Positions 16,433 through 25,900 of a DNA stretch of 64,000 bases are shown here, in pieces. The DNA comes from Desulfurococcales archaeon (GTDB lineage: Archaea; Thermoproteota; Thermoprotei_A; Sulfolobales; Ignisphaeraceae): the NCBI GenBank assembly GCA_027066265.1, contig JAMOOB010000490.1, positions 1-64,000 of the forward strand. The letters are read 5' to 3'. The first letter of the stretch is position 1, and each line of letters opens with the position of its first letter. Under the pieces are notes generated by a model. It was not told the origin of the DNA, made no database searches, and worked only from the letters and a program-made list of their open reading frames with translations. Position numbers and translations under genes: made by a program.

Positions 16433-17377
16433 TCACCCGTGCGGTAGCAGCCTTCCTAGCGCGCCCTGGAGCAGGAAGAGTATCAGCAGTACGCCGCCCG
16501 CTATCGCGAGCGCTATCACTACCTTGCTTATAGCCTCGCTCTTCGCCTTCAGCTCCAGCGCCCTGTGTATACCCAGGCTCCTCGCGATGTCGCTGATGGC
16601 GCTACCGAGATCGCTTAGGTGTATCACCAGCGTGTTCACGGTGTCGAGCTGGGTCGCGATGAGGTTGGCGAGCACCTTCGGGATAGCCATCTGCAGAGCG
16701 ATCGTGGTGGTGGGCGTCACCCTTACCCTAGCCGTCACCATTCCTACGGACGTGGCTAGCTTCGTTATGAGCTTGTCCAGAGCCTTCCACGGATCGCCCG
16801 TCTCCCTCCACAGCGGGTCGTCTATAGCTATCTGCGCGAAGCCCAGCTGCGTGATCAGAGGGACGTTGAGCGTCTGTCCGCATCTGCCGAGGGCTAGGGC
16901 TATCATCAGCGGCTTGCCCTCTAGGCTGTACGGCTGCGCATAGGGGTTGGGGATGACGAGGACAGGGTTGCTCGGGTCTACAGATACGTACAGGTTCTCG
17001 ACGCGCCTCAGGGGAACGATGCTGGCGGTAGCCGTATCCTGGTGAAGGATGACGCCCACGGCGTCCACAGACGGATCCCTAATCGCGTCAGCCAGCCTCC
17101 GAGCAGACGCTCCAGCACCTCCCCCTACTCTTCCCCTACCCCTGAAGAAGAGGAGCCACACCACGATGAGCGGGATAGCGATCCCCAGGATAGCCATCAC
17201 CAGGTCTCCGAGCGTAAGGCTCGGCGCGCCCCCAGCTGTGGTCACGACATGGTGTACAGCCTTGGTAGTATTGGCGGCGACCGTCCTGGTCATCTTGCTC
17301 ATGATGACCCTGGTAACGTTTATCGGCGTAGGCGTTGCCGTTACGACTGTGGTTGTCGTAGGTGTTGGGATGGGCAT
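16433..17377 (-). CDS. membrane-anchored protein with Thr-rich N-terminus
   Basis: A 314-residue protein. Residues 1-50 are Thr/Pro/Val-rich (PTPTTTTVVTATPTP) and probably extracellular and glycosylated. A membrane helix follows (about 60-80, LVMAILGIAIPLIVVWLLFF), then a Gly/Arg linker, an alpha/beta domain (about 95-270) and a C-terminal membrane helix (about 285-308). A degenerate palindrome is read as VVTTAGG at about 17232. The Thr-Val N-terminus recalls the VT-repeat proteins further right. It may be the membrane anchor of the AAA+ cluster. Confidence 0.78.
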   Translation of the reverse strand: MPIPTPTTTTVVTATPTPINVTRVIMSKMTRTVAANTTKAVHHVVTTAGGAPSLTLGDLVMAILGIAIPLIVVWLLFFRGRGRVGGGAGASARRLADAIRDPSVDAVGVILHQDTATASIVPLRRVENLYVSVDPSNPVLVIPNPYAQPYSLEGKPLMIALALGRCGQTLNVPLITQLGFAQIAIDDPLWRETGDPWKALDKLITKLATSVGMVTARVRVTPTTTIALQMAIPKVLANLIATQLDTVNTLVIHLSDLGSAISDIARSLGIHRALELKAKSEAISKVVIALAIAGGVLLILFLLQGALGRLLPHG

Positions 17378-17391
17378 TCTCCTACCCCTCG

Positions 17392-17979
17392 CTAGTCGGT
17401 TACGATTCCTAGCCTACCCTTGATCGCGTTGCTCATCATCGATACGGGTAGGTTGCTCTGCGCGAGCCCTAGGTACCAGTCGATGACGAGGAGGTACGCC
17501 AGCGGTGCGTAGCGGGCTCTGAGCATAGCCGTTCTGCACTCCTCTATCGCCTTCCTCACGTGCTCCTGGCTCGCCGCCGCCTGTCTCGTGAGCTCCGTTG
17601 CTCCTCCCTCGCTCGCTAGGACCTCTACGAGCTCCGTACACACCGAGATCTCGCGCTGCACCAGGTGCTTGATCGTCTCCGCGAGACCGACGATCTTGCG
17701 CTTCATGTCCTTCTCGAAGCTGTCGGGAGAGGCGATGGACGCGACGACGCCTGCGTCGGTTGCCCACAGGCTTATCGCAGCAACGGCTAGGTCTGCGATC
17801 ACCTGGAGATCCCTTGCGGATATGCCCAGCCTCTGGGCAACGTTGCGCTCTATCTCTAGCCACGTCCTCGAGGACTTGATGAACTCTACGAAGTGCTGAG
17901 CCGGGATCGGGATAACCGCCCTGATGCCCTCCTCCCTCCACTCCTCCTCTCGTAGCTCGCTCCTCCTCTGCGCGGACAC
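17392..17979 (-). CDS. hypothetical helical protein
   Basis: A 195-residue helical protein (LEIERNVAQRLGISARDLQVIADLA, then DSFEKDMKRKIVGLAETIKHLVQREI). The longest frame begins at 18048 but overlaps the upstream gene; GTG 17979, preceded by GGGGGCATCAAC, fits the leader pattern of the window better and is used here. It is the second gene of the leftward cluster that ends with the AAA+ ATPase partner. No family recognised. Confidence 0.68.
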   Translation of the reverse strand: MSAQRRSELREEEWREEGIRAVIPIPAQHFVEFIKSSRTWLEIERNVAQRLGISARDLQVIADLAVAAISLWATDAGVVASIASPDSFEKDMKRKIVGLAETIKHLVQREISVCTELVEVLASEGGATELTRQAAASQEHVRKAIEECRTAMLRARYAPLAYLLVIDWYLGLAQSNLPVSMMSNAIKGRLGIVTD

Positions 17980-18011
17980 GTTGATGCCCCCAGGGTGTTC
18001 CCCTGACAAAG

Positions 18012-18422
18012 CTATAACCTCGACTCCGAGTCCATGAGCTCTATACACGTCTGCTCGAGCTCGTCGAGGGAGAGCCTCCTGTGCGCGGCTAGCCTCAGAA
18101 GCCTTGCAACTGGATGGTCGTGGTCCTCCCTGAGGATCCTCATGATCTGGGTCCTAACCACGAACGGTCCGCTATCTCTACACGTCGCGAAGTCCATTCC
18201 CGCGGCTATGCATAGGTGTAGGTATACCTCTCGTAGGGCTGGGTCCGCCCATATGTACCTGAAGATCCTTGCGGTTGCTATCTGGTGCCTACCGTTCCTC
18301 CTGCCGGGCTTCGTTAGCCCGATGTACCTGCTGCAGAGCATCATCTCGAGCGCGAAGATAACCAAGTCCTTAAGCTCTTCGAACCACGTACTCTCGGTGA
18401 TCCCGTGTGTCCGAGTTCGCAT
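18012..18422 (-). CDS. hypothetical protein, first gene of the AAA+ cluster
   Basis: A 136-residue, Arg-rich helical protein (LVIFALEMMLCSRYIGLTK, GRRNGRHQIATARIFRYIW) with an AHRRLSLDELEQTCIEL C-terminus that could be a helix-turn-helix. ATG 18422 follows CGGGTGACTCGG. Its 5' end overlaps the 5' end of the divergent rightward gene at 18407 by 16 bases, which is rare. No family recognised. Confidence 0.65.
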   Translation of the reverse strand: MRTRTHGITESTWFEELKDLVIFALEMMLCSRYIGLTKPGRRNGRHQIATARIFRYIWADPALREVYLHLCIAAGMDFATCRDSGPFVVRTQIMRILREDHDHPVARLLRLAAHRRLSLDELEQTCIELMDSESRL

Positions 18423-19081
18423 CCGAGTCACCCGTGTACCACGAGCTCGCCATGATTGCGTACTACTGCGGGTACCAGCAGACGCCGAGCCTCGACGCGA
18501 TCTACAACATTATGCAGAAGTGCATCAGTATCGGCAGGATCGGCTGGGGTCTCGCGCTCTTCGCCCTCAATCTCGCTCTCAGCGGAGGTAGCATACCGTT
18601 CTACGCCGTTATGCCGATACCCTTTGCCCACCTCGCTAGGCTTAAGGAGCTGTACGTGGTTCACGAGCTTGTTCTGGTCAGGGAGCAGATCGCTCAGCAC
18701 GAGGGCTTCTTCACGGTTACCAGCACGCGTATCGCCGGCGGTAGGAAGCTCGACTACCCGACCGTCTTCGGCGTCGTGCTGGTCTACGAGGATGAGAGCG
18801 GTAACGAGAACGTTAGGTGCTTCCTCGTCAAGCGCACCAACCTCAACAACTACCCGTTCATGGCTACGATACCCAGCGACGAGACGTGCAGAAAGATGCT
18901 GAGGCTCTGCCGCGAGAACAGGCACGTCATGTCCGAGGAGGAGATCGAGAGGTACATCCGTGAACACGGCGTTCAGATCGAGGAGAGGGAGCAGAGACCC
19001 GAGAAGCCTCGGGGCGGGGAGAACATCGTTGAGGAGGAGATAGTTGTCGACATCGAGGGGTCTCCCGAGGGAGGTCTTTAG
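18407..19081 (+). CDS. hypothetical protein
   Basis: A 224-residue protein. A hydrophobic N-terminal third (WGLALFALNLALSGG, IPFYAVMPIPFAHLARL) is followed by a mixed domain (FFTVTSTRIAGGRKL, VFGVVLVYEDESGNENVRCFLV) and a long acidic, charged tail (EEIERYIREHGVQIEERE). The start GTG 18407 (or 18405) follows CGGTGATCCC. The stop codon TAG overlaps the first base of GGTGCACC element B1. No family recognised. Confidence 0.7.
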   Translation: MSEFASESPVYHELAMIAYYCGYQQTPSLDAIYNIMQKCISIGRIGWGLALFALNLALSGGSIPFYAVMPIPFAHLARLKELYVVHELVLVREQIAQHEGFFTVTSTRIAGGRKLDYPTVFGVVLVYEDESGNENVRCFLVKRTNLNNYPFMATIPSDETCRKMLRLCRENRHVMSEEEIERYIREHGVQIEEREQRPEKPRGGENIVEEEIVVDIEGSPEGGL

Positions 19082-19147
19082 GTGCACCCCACGATCATAA
19101 CCCTCAATTCTTGCGGAGGTCTGCACTCGTTTAGGTGCACCCAAACC
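19081..19147 (+). repeat. GGTGCACC-bounded element, copy B1
   Basis: Starts at the stop codon of the 18407 gene. Between two GGTGCACC ends it holds ACCCTCAATTCTTGCGGAGG, in which CCTC can pair with GAGG round AATTCTTGC, and it closely matches copy A. Confidence 0.8.
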
Positions 19148-19184
19148 GCTTTTACCTGATTGACTATCCGAAGATCCTTCGTAT

Positions 19185-19253
19185 GGTGCACCCCATCTGT
19201 ATTCAATCGATGTGTCTGCGGGGGGTCTGTATCGTTCTGTGTGCACCGAACCG
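19185..19253 (+). repeat. GGTGCACC-bounded element, diverged copy B2
   Basis: Second unit 37 bases after B1, opening GGTGCACCCCATCTG and closing TGTGCACCGAACC. The centre keeps TCTGCGGGGGGTC, but the ATTCTTGCG loop is lost. Confidence 0.6.
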
Positions 19254-19269
19254 CAGTCGAGGAGTAGAG

Positions 19270-19605
19270 CTAGCCTTCTCCCAGCTCGCTCCTCAGCATC
19301 GCTAGCGACGCTATGCAGAGTAGCACCCCCGCGAAGGCTACGCCGTTCTCCAGCGGTGTTCCTCGGCAGAACACCATCTCCGCCACGAAGCTTATCGTGG
19401 ACGCTACGAGGAGCATCCTCAGCACGTCCATCTCTATAGACGCGAGGTAGTGCGCCACCGACAGCAGTCCGCAGCTCAGCGATAGCAGGGCTAGCGCCGT
19501 GGATACCGATCCGAGTACCAGCGATGCTGCGGAGAGCAGTATCATCACCACAGCTGCGGTGAGCAGGAAGCGGAACAGTGCTCGGATACCCTTTACCACC
19601 CTCAT
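19270..19605 (-). CDS. small polytopic membrane protein
   Basis: A 111-residue, highly hydrophobic protein with three to four predicted membrane helices (FLLTAAVVMILLSAASLVLG; ALALLSLSCGLLSVAHYLA; MLLVASTISFVAEMVF; GVAFAGVLLCIASLAML). A palindrome near-copy (about 19546) is read in frame as TAAVV. It follows the 19612 membrane protein after six bases, so the two probably form a membrane complex. No family recognised. Confidence 0.75.
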   Translation of the reverse strand: MRVVKGIRALFRFLLTAAVVMILLSAASLVLGSVSTALALLSLSCGLLSVAHYLASIEMDVLRMLLVASTISFVAEMVFCRGTPLENGVAFAGVLLCIASLAMLRSELGEG

Positions 19606-19611
19606 CTACAA

Positions 19612-20055
19612 TCATCTCCTCCAACCCTTTCTGATCTCTCCAAGCACGTACGCGGCGATGAAGTAGAGCGCTAGGGCTAGCAGAGCCATCGCGACGGCTA
19701 TCGGGACGGCTACGTAGTACCTAGCGGCGGGGTTCACCCTGTAGATCGGCGACACTATCGTTACCGGGATCGTCGTCACCGTGGTTACCGTTGTTGCGGC
19801 GGTAGTCGTCGTGAGGTTCATCACCGTCGTGTAGGTGTATACATACGTGGTGTTGGCTCCGTACCGCACCTCTGCTACCTTCACCAGCATCTCCTGGGGT
19901 GGAACCATGTACGCGAGCGAGATGAGTACCAGCGCCGCCGAGATCAGCACGTAGGCGCGCTTGAAGTCCTGGCTCCTAGCCTTCGATACGATGGTTATCC
20001 ACACAAGCGCGAAGAATACGAGTATCGCGATCAGAGCAACCGCCTGTCCATACAT
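19612..20055 (-). CDS. membrane protein with Thr-rich external loop
   Basis: A 147-residue protein. Two membrane helices (about residues 5-25 and 36-53) are followed by a loop with a Thr-Val run (TTTTAATTVTTVTTIPVTI) and a third helix (about 118-140). The Thr run resembles O-glycosylated archaeal surface linkers. ATG 20055 lies behind AAGGGTTGAGAGC, five bases past the glycosyltransferase stop; co-expression with a glycosyltransferase suggests that this loop could be its target. Confidence 0.75.
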   Translation of the reverse strand: MYGQAVALIAILVFFALVWITIVSKARSQDFKRAYVLISAALVLISLAYMVPPQEMLVKVAEVRYGANTTYVYTYTTVMNLTTTTAATTVTTVTTIPVTIVSPIYRVNPAARYYVAVPIAVAMALLALALYFIAAYVLGEIRKGWRR

Positions 20056-20059
20056 GCTC

Positions 20060-21328
20060 TCAACCCTTTGCAGCATCGGCTAGAACGCTTCTAAAGCTCG
20101 CCGCCTCCTCCAGGGCTCTAGCCATCCGCCTAGCCATCTCCCTGTAGGTGAACGCCTTGGCGCGCTCGTGCGCTCTCCTAGCGACCTCCTCAGCCCACCT
20201 CCGATCCTCCATAGCTCTCGCGATCGCTCTGCTGAGAGCTCTGTAGTCCGGTCTGCACAGCTCCAAGCCCTCCGGAACGACGTACGGCTCGCACGGAACG
20301 ATAGCGTCCTCGGGAAGAGCCTCGCCCCACACCTCGGCTAGCGCAGGATGAGCCGAGACGACGATTGGTTTGCCCACAGCTGCAGCCTCGAGCGGCGGCA
20401 AGCCGAACGCCTCTCCGTCGCTTGGAAACGCGAAGAGGTCTACGGAGCAGTATATCTGCAGAACCTCCCTCTCCGTCAAGCCCATCGATGTGAAGGGCTC
20501 GCTCGTGAAGAACGTTCTCTCCCTAACCATCCTCCACCCGGTCTTCATCTCCACCAGGCTTAGGGTAGCCTCGATGTTCCACTTCGGATCGCCGGCGCCG
20601 TACTGTATCAGCATCGCTGCGACGCCGATCCTCTCGCGGAGGTGCTCCGGAAGCGTTGCTACAGCCATCAGCAGGGCGAAGAGGTTCTTTCTAATCATGT
20701 TCTTGCCCAGTGTGCCAACGATGAATAGCTCGGGCGGGAACAGCCTCCCGAGCTCGCTGCATACCTCCGGCCTGTAGAGGTCGTGGTCTATACCGTGGTA
20801 AACAACGAACGTCCTCTCCTCGAACACATCCCTTCTGAACCCCGCATGAACGCACCCGTCTATGATCGTCCTCCTCACGAACTCGGTGGGTGCGGCGAAG
20901 CCGTGTACGTTCAGCACGTGCAGCGCGTACTCCGGCGGCAGCGTCAGGGACTCGTTGAGGAAGTAGCCCAGGCACGGAACGCCGATCTCTCTGCACTGAG
21001 GAAGTATCTCGCTCAGCGGCGGCGCGTAGGGCGTCCCGTAGAGCAGGACGATGTCCGCTCCACCGATGTCGTAGAGGTGCTGAGCGAGGTTACCGCACCA
21101 CGGATACACCTCTACCTCCACGTACTTCTCGAGAACGTTCCTAGCCCAGTCGCAGCAGCTATGAGCAGCCCTGAACCTCAGCCCCCTCCCAAACATCGTT
21201 GCCACCCCGGCGAAGCACACGACCTTGACATCGAAGCCGAGCTCCTTCAAGCCCTGCACAAGCCAAAGCGTAACCTTGCCCATAGAGGTCGGTGCCCAGG
21301 GGCACTCCGAAACCATGAGAACACGCAT
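20060..21328 (-). CDS. GT4 glycosyltransferase (third copy)
   Basis: A 422-residue GT-B glycosyltransferase. The N-terminus MRVLMVSECPWAPTSMGKV and the C-terminal donor domain (LFIVGTLGKNMIRKNLFALLMA; EX7E block DGEAFGLPPLEAAAVGKPIV) are clear. It is less related to the two other GT4 enzymes in the window than expected of a recent duplication, so it probably has a different donor or acceptor. A near-palindrome (about 20375) is in the coding region. It heads the operon with the two membrane proteins downstream. Confidence 0.92.
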   Translation of the reverse strand: MRVLMVSECPWAPTSMGKVTLWLVQGLKELGFDVKVVCFAGVATMFGRGLRFRAAHSCCDWARNVLEKYVEVEVYPWCGNLAQHLYDIGGADIVLLYGTPYAPPLSEILPQCREIGVPCLGYFLNESLTLPPEYALHVLNVHGFAAPTEFVRRTIIDGCVHAGFRRDVFEERTFVVYHGIDHDLYRPEVCSELGRLFPPELFIVGTLGKNMIRKNLFALLMAVATLPEHLRERIGVAAMLIQYGAGDPKWNIEATLSLVEMKTGWRMVRERTFFTSEPFTSMGLTEREVLQIYCSVDLFAFPSDGEAFGLPPLEAAAVGKPIVVSAHPALAEVWGEALPEDAIVPCEPYVVPEGLELCRPDYRALSRAIARAMEDRRWAEEVARRAHERAKAFTYREMARRMARALEEAASFRSVLADAAKG

Positions 21329-21394
21329 AGATAGCTCCCAAGGGCTAGAGAACGAGAAATAGGTTAAAACCTCGCTCTAGCCGAACAAATATGT

Positions 21395-21406
21395 CCACAG
21401 CTGTGG
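21395..21406. repeat. CCACAGCTGTGG palindrome, exact copy 7
   Basis: Lies eight bases past the stop of the 21414 gene and about 65 bases before the glycosyltransferase start; flanks are GT...TAAC. Confidence 0.9.
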
Positions 21407-21413
21407 TAACGAG

Positions 21414-21914
21414 CTAGTCGATCTTTATCCACGTACCCTTCTCGGGTTTGTCTATGTACTCGGGATGCCATACAAAGTGTATCCTGGGATCGGATTTGCT
21501 GAGTCTCTCTACTGCTTCGATAAACTCTCTGAAGCTTCCCCTATACCCAAGCTCTCGAGCGTGTTCGTATACGTAGATCAGCGGTATCCACGGTAGCGAC
21601 ATCTCGGCTCTAGCCCGTCTATACGCTTCGTACAGCATCCTCCTGATATCCAGGCTGGTCTCCGCTTGCCTCAGATAGCTCGCGATACGCCTGTAGTCAA
21701 CCTCAACGCGATCACCATGGATACGAACCGCACCGCTGGTGATCTGCTCCAGCATTTTTAGGATCTGAACAACCTCGTCGCGAGAAGGACGCTTACCGAG
21801 AACCTTCTCGACGATACGAGCGGCGAAGTCTATAGACATAGAGGCGTAGTTCGATAAAGCGCGCAGGAGATGCATAACCTTGCTGCGGTCAGAGGAAAGC
21901 ATCTTCATAACCAT
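21414..21914 (-). CDS. helical protein, possible DNA-binding
   Basis: A 166-residue, mostly helical protein. Residues 25-75 resemble a winged-helix arrangement (FAARIVEKVLGKRPSRDEVVQILKML, then SGAVRIHGDRVEVDY), and the rest is helical, ending GTWIKID. A regulator is possible but not shown. SD-like GGGGTGCGAGC precedes ATG 21914. Confidence 0.68.
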   Translation of the reverse strand: MVMKMLSSDRSKVMHLLRALSNYASMSIDFAARIVEKVLGKRPSRDEVVQILKMLEQITSGAVRIHGDRVEVDYRRIASYLRQAETSLDIRRMLYEAYRRARAEMSLPWIPLIYVYEHARELGYRGSFREFIEAVERLSKSDPRIHFVWHPEYIDKPEKGTWIKID

Positions 21915-21937
21915 GCTCGCACCCCGCTATGGCTAAT

Positions 21938-22507
21938 CTACGTCATCTTGGGTGCTCCGGGCTTACCAGGTCCAACATGCTGTCCCTTAGGTGGTGTCAC
22001 GATGATTGTTACGTACTTGCTCCAGCTCGTCACGAACTTTGTGACCACAGCTGTGGACACATTTGTGATGCTTCTCGTGACCGTGGCTGTGGCTACATGC
22101 ACTTTCGTGTATGGGAAGATGTGGCTATAGATCCTGGTGTTCAGGAAGCATACTGTCCACAGGATGTACTCGGTTGCGACCGGTATCGTCTGGTACCTCG
22201 TTGCTACAACTGTGTAGATATGCTTCGTAACGATTACCGAGACTATCCTCGTGACAACGACCTCTCTCTGCGGCTGCTTAGGCTGCGTAGAGGATGGGGG
22301 CGGTGTTCTTGGTTTGCTCTGCTCTCTCGGCTGTGTGGCTGGTGGTGTGGGAGGGACGATCCTTGGCTGCTCTGGCGCCTGTCTAGATACAGATGGTTGC
22401 TGGACAGCTACTGTCTGGGGCTGCTTCTGGAGCTGCTGCGGCGTAATGTTGTACATCTGCATCAGCTTGCGTAGCGCTGGAGGTATCTGAAGGCTCGCCG
22501 ACGTCAT
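21938..22507 (-). CDS. VT-repeat protein with Pro/Gln-rich N-terminal half
   Basis: A 189-residue protein. Residues 1-80 are Gln/Pro-rich (LQKQPQTVAVQQPSVSRQ; TPPPSSTQPKQPQREVV). Residues 80-175 are built from Val-Thr-Lys/Arg units: VVVTRIVSVIVTKHIYT, VATATVTRSITNVST, VVTKFVTSWSKYVTIIVT. An exact palindrome (22045-22056) is read in frame as STAVV. The VT units recur in at least four other proteins here. Paired with 22518; both lie immediately upstream of the giant surface protein. Probably a virion component. Confidence 0.75.
   Translation of the reverse strand: MTSASLQIPPALRKLMQMYNITPQQLQKQPQTVAVQQPSVSRQAPEQPRIVPPTPPATQPREQSKPRTPPPSSTQPKQPQREVVVTRIVSVIVTKHIYTVVATRYQTIPVATEYILWTVCFLNTRIYSHIFPYTKVHVATATVTRSITNVSTAVVTKFVTSWSKYVTIIVTPPKGQHVGPGKPGAPKMT
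22045..22056. repeat. CCACAGCTGTGG palindrome, exact copy 8 (inside a gene)
   Basis: Read as S-T-A-V-V within a VT-repeat segment. Confidence 0.9.
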
Positions 22508-22517
22508 GCTTCCACCT

Positions 22518-22826
22518 CTATGCGTAGACTGTTACTGGAACGGTTATCTCTCTGGTCACCACCCTGGTCGTGTACGGCGTGATCCACCTCGTTACGAAGC
22601 TCGTCGCCACGATGGTCTGGTAAACGGGTTTCCTGGTTAGGAACACCGTCGTTACGATGGCGCTCGCCGCGCTGAGGATCTTGCTCACGATCTTGCTGAT
22701 CCTCCTGGTGACGTACCTCGTGACATACCTCGTTCTGTGCCTGGTGACAACGCTGGTCACGGCGATGTTCGTCCAGCTGGCGATAGCGGTGCTGATCTGT
22801 ATCCTCTGCACAACGGTCTGTACCAC
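22518..22826 (-). CDS. VT-repeat protein
   Basis: A 102-residue basic protein composed largely of (hydrophobic)-T-(K/R)-x units: VTSVVTRHRTRYVTRYVTRR, then ISKIVSKILSAASAIV and SFVTRWITPYTTRVVTREIT. No membrane segment or enzyme motif. It has its own CGCTAC-TATA promoter (22861-22874). The repeat spacing of four to five residues suits either amphipathic helix or beta packing. A structural or scaffold role is inferred from the repeats and neighbours. Confidence 0.75.
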   Translation of the reverse strand: MVQTVVQRIQISTAIASWTNIAVTSVVTRHRTRYVTRYVTRRISKIVSKILSAASAIVTTVFLTRKPVYQTIVATSFVTRWITPYTTRVVTREITVPVTVYA

Positions 22827-22860
22827 CCCTGTCCACCGCGGAGAAGGTGGTTGGGGTAGC

Positions 22861-22874
22861 TAATCTATGTAGCG
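22861..22874 (-). promoter_or_regulatory. CGCTAC-TATA promoter for 22826
   Basis: Minus strand: CGCTACATAGATTA, starting about 48 bases before the start codon. Confidence 0.6.
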
Positions 22875-22916
22875 AACAAGAGGAAGAAGAAAGAAAAAGA
22901 GGTTGGTAAAAGGGGT

Positions 22917-25900
22917 TTACCTGTTCGCGATCCGTATACCTATGCCGACGACTATGGCTAGCACCGACAGCGCGAGCCCGTAGGTGTTGCCCATCACGGC
23001 GCAGAGTATCGTGGCTACGAATCCCGCTAGAGCTATACCAAGACCGATGTCTCCGCTGAGCCTGGCGGCGGCTATCGCGAGCGCTATCATCGCGCCTCCG
23101 AGCACGATCATGTCTATAGATAGCTGCGTTATCGGCGTAGGCGGAGGCGCTATGCTTGTGCTCGGCAACGTGATGTTCTCTCCCCTGCCGACCGTTGCTC
23201 GTAGCACGGGTGGGCTCGGCGCTGCGGCGACTATCGATATCTGCCTGGAGCTCGGGTTGACGACGACCATAGCCGTGAACCCGAGCGGCACGTCAAGCAC
23301 GTACTCGTCCGACGACACCACCACTCCGCTAACGGACGTTCCGGCGATGGCGAAGTTGAGCGTCCATCCCCTGAAGCCCCTGAGCGTAATGCCCTTCGCC
23401 CCTCCGGGGTAGATCCTCAGCTCGCCGCTCGAGATATCGATGATCACCGGCCGCGATAGGGCTACGTACTTCACCAGCCCTCCGACCGGTACCGGACCGA
23501 GTATCGACAGCGATAGCGCTCCCTTCGCGAGCGCCTCGAACGCCCATCCAAGCGTTACACCGAACCTCTCGACCGCTACAGACGTGCTCGCATTGATGAA
23601 CGGATAGGCGTAGCCGACCTCTATCGGCGACGAGGCTTCCACGATAGCCGTTCTGTACCTCGTGTACCTACCCTCGCTCCATACATACATCGCGAAGCAG
23701 CTCACCGAGCCGGTGGCGTTGTTGTAGTCGTAGCCGATAACAACGACGGCTGGCAGCGCAGCTGGCGCTATCGGTACGCTCTTCACCGTCCCGTTGATGT
23801 CGAGGAACAGCTCGGCGCTAGTAGAGACGTTGATTCCGCAGACCATGTACCCCGCCGCCTCGCTGTGTATCCAGCCAACAACGACACCCCTCGCGCCAGC
23901 GATGCTCGATACCGGGACTATGCTTGGCGCCGTAGACACCGTCTTGAGCCTGTCCAGGTAGAGCGGCGTGAAGAAGCCTCCGGTAACCGTACCGCCGCCA
24001 GCTATCTCCACCATTACCTGCATAAAGCTCGTGCTGCCCGCGCTGAAGCTCATCAGCGGCTCTCCATCCGCGTAGAGCACGGCTGTTCCGTTCGGCAGGA
24101 TGCTCATCACAACGTATAGCCCTGGCTCGGTGTAGGTCCTGACCGCAGCTGTGGTGTTGCCCACGACAGCCACTACGCTATCGGTCGAGACGGTGTAGCT
24201 CCCGAGCACAACACCGCCGCTGCTCTGGACGGCGACGGGCGTGAAGTTTCCGAACCATACCTCGATGGGCTCGTCGCCTACCCTAGGAACGATGATCCTG
24301 AGCCTCTCAACACCGCTTAGGTAGATACCTAGAGACGTGGCGTTGCCGCTGAGCAGGTAGCTCACCCTATAGATCCTCTCCACCGCGGCTGTGCCGACGA
24401 TCTTCGCTCTGCCGATCGGGTACTGCACGATCCTAGCCCAGTCGTAGAGAACGCTCTCGTGCAGCCCATACATATCGCTCGGCGTGACGTAGACACCTAG
24501 AGCGTATGTTCCCGCGAACGGTCCGTACACCGTGGCGCTGTAGACGAACTCCCGCGGCGTATCCTGGTAGATACCGCCCGGAACGTAGCTGCCGTTGCCG
24601 AGCAGAATCCTTATCCTGTTCGGCTTCTCGAACACCACCGTCAGCAGATACCACCCAGCGCTGTCCAGCGCGATGCTCGTGTTCACACACCTGCTGTCCG
24701 GTAGGTAGCAGAGCCACAGCCAGCTACCGTTGTTGTACACCACAGCCGTGATATTGGCGATCCCCTCTCCGTAGCTCAGCGAGATGTTGAGGATAGCGAC
24801 AGCGAGCCTCTCGCCAGGCTCGTACCTGAACCTCACCTGAACAGCCGTATCGTTACTCGGCGACTCGTACGTAGCGTTAGCGTTGCTGTACCCGAAGTAG
24901 CTTCCCCAGAACAGGTTCGGAACATGGGGGTTTTTGATTAGACCGAACACTGCCGGCATGTCTAGGAGCAGCGTCATAGGCATGCTCGTAGCTGCTGTTA
25001 GGTTCGTCTGCAGATCGTAGCTATCCCTAGCCTCAAGATCACCGATATCACCAACACTCGCCTCAACCGTGTCTATGGGTGGGTACGGTACGAGGACCTC
25101 GATATCGTAGGTCCCAGGAGGAATCCACACCTTGTAGTCCTCGCACAGACCAGCAGCGTTAGGCGTACACGTAACGAAGAACGAAGTCACAACCCTACCA
25201 TGGCGATACAGCCTCACAATGCTTCCGTACGGGAAGAACCTTAGGTGTAGATAACCATCGTTATAGAGGTTCGGCACAACCCACAGCCACCTCTCCTCAG
25301 CTGGAACACGTTTGACATCGCCTCGCGGTATCGCTGCGTATCTGCTAGGTGATAGATCGATGTAGTGTGTTCCGTTGAAGAACGTTGGGTCTAGGAAGAG
25401 AACTAGGCTTGTTGGATCGAGCTTATGATTGTTGTAGAGGTCTGCTATGCTTGTTGGGTCGAGAGCTCTAGCATATATGATAGTGTACGCAATGTATCCC
25501 CTATATGGTGGATGTGGTGTGCGATAGGGTGTCCATCCTATCCATAATGGGTTTCCATTGCTGAATCTCCTCCCTGTTCCGATGTCTACTGTTGTTTCAA
25601 GTGATGTGTCTACATATATGTTGAGGGTTGTGCCCGAGACAGTGAATGCTACAAACCTCCATGTGAGATCCTGGTATGTGGTCTGCGTAGGGTGATAGCC
25701 CGGGTTCTCTGCGCCACCAAGATAGATAGCCGCTAGCTTACCCTTATAGTTTACTCGAACCCATAACGGATCACCACCAAACTGACCCATTATCACGGAT
25801 GCGATTGGTGTTTCAACAGGGCTGAACATTAGCGCTATAGCGAAATCTGAGGATGGATCAACACTATTGAATGCACCAACATCGATATAATCATCTTCAC

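Noticed and set aside
18428..19624. 398-codon leftward open frame
   Set aside because: Antisense to the 18407 gene, spans element B and a membrane-protein gene, and has low-complexity composition.
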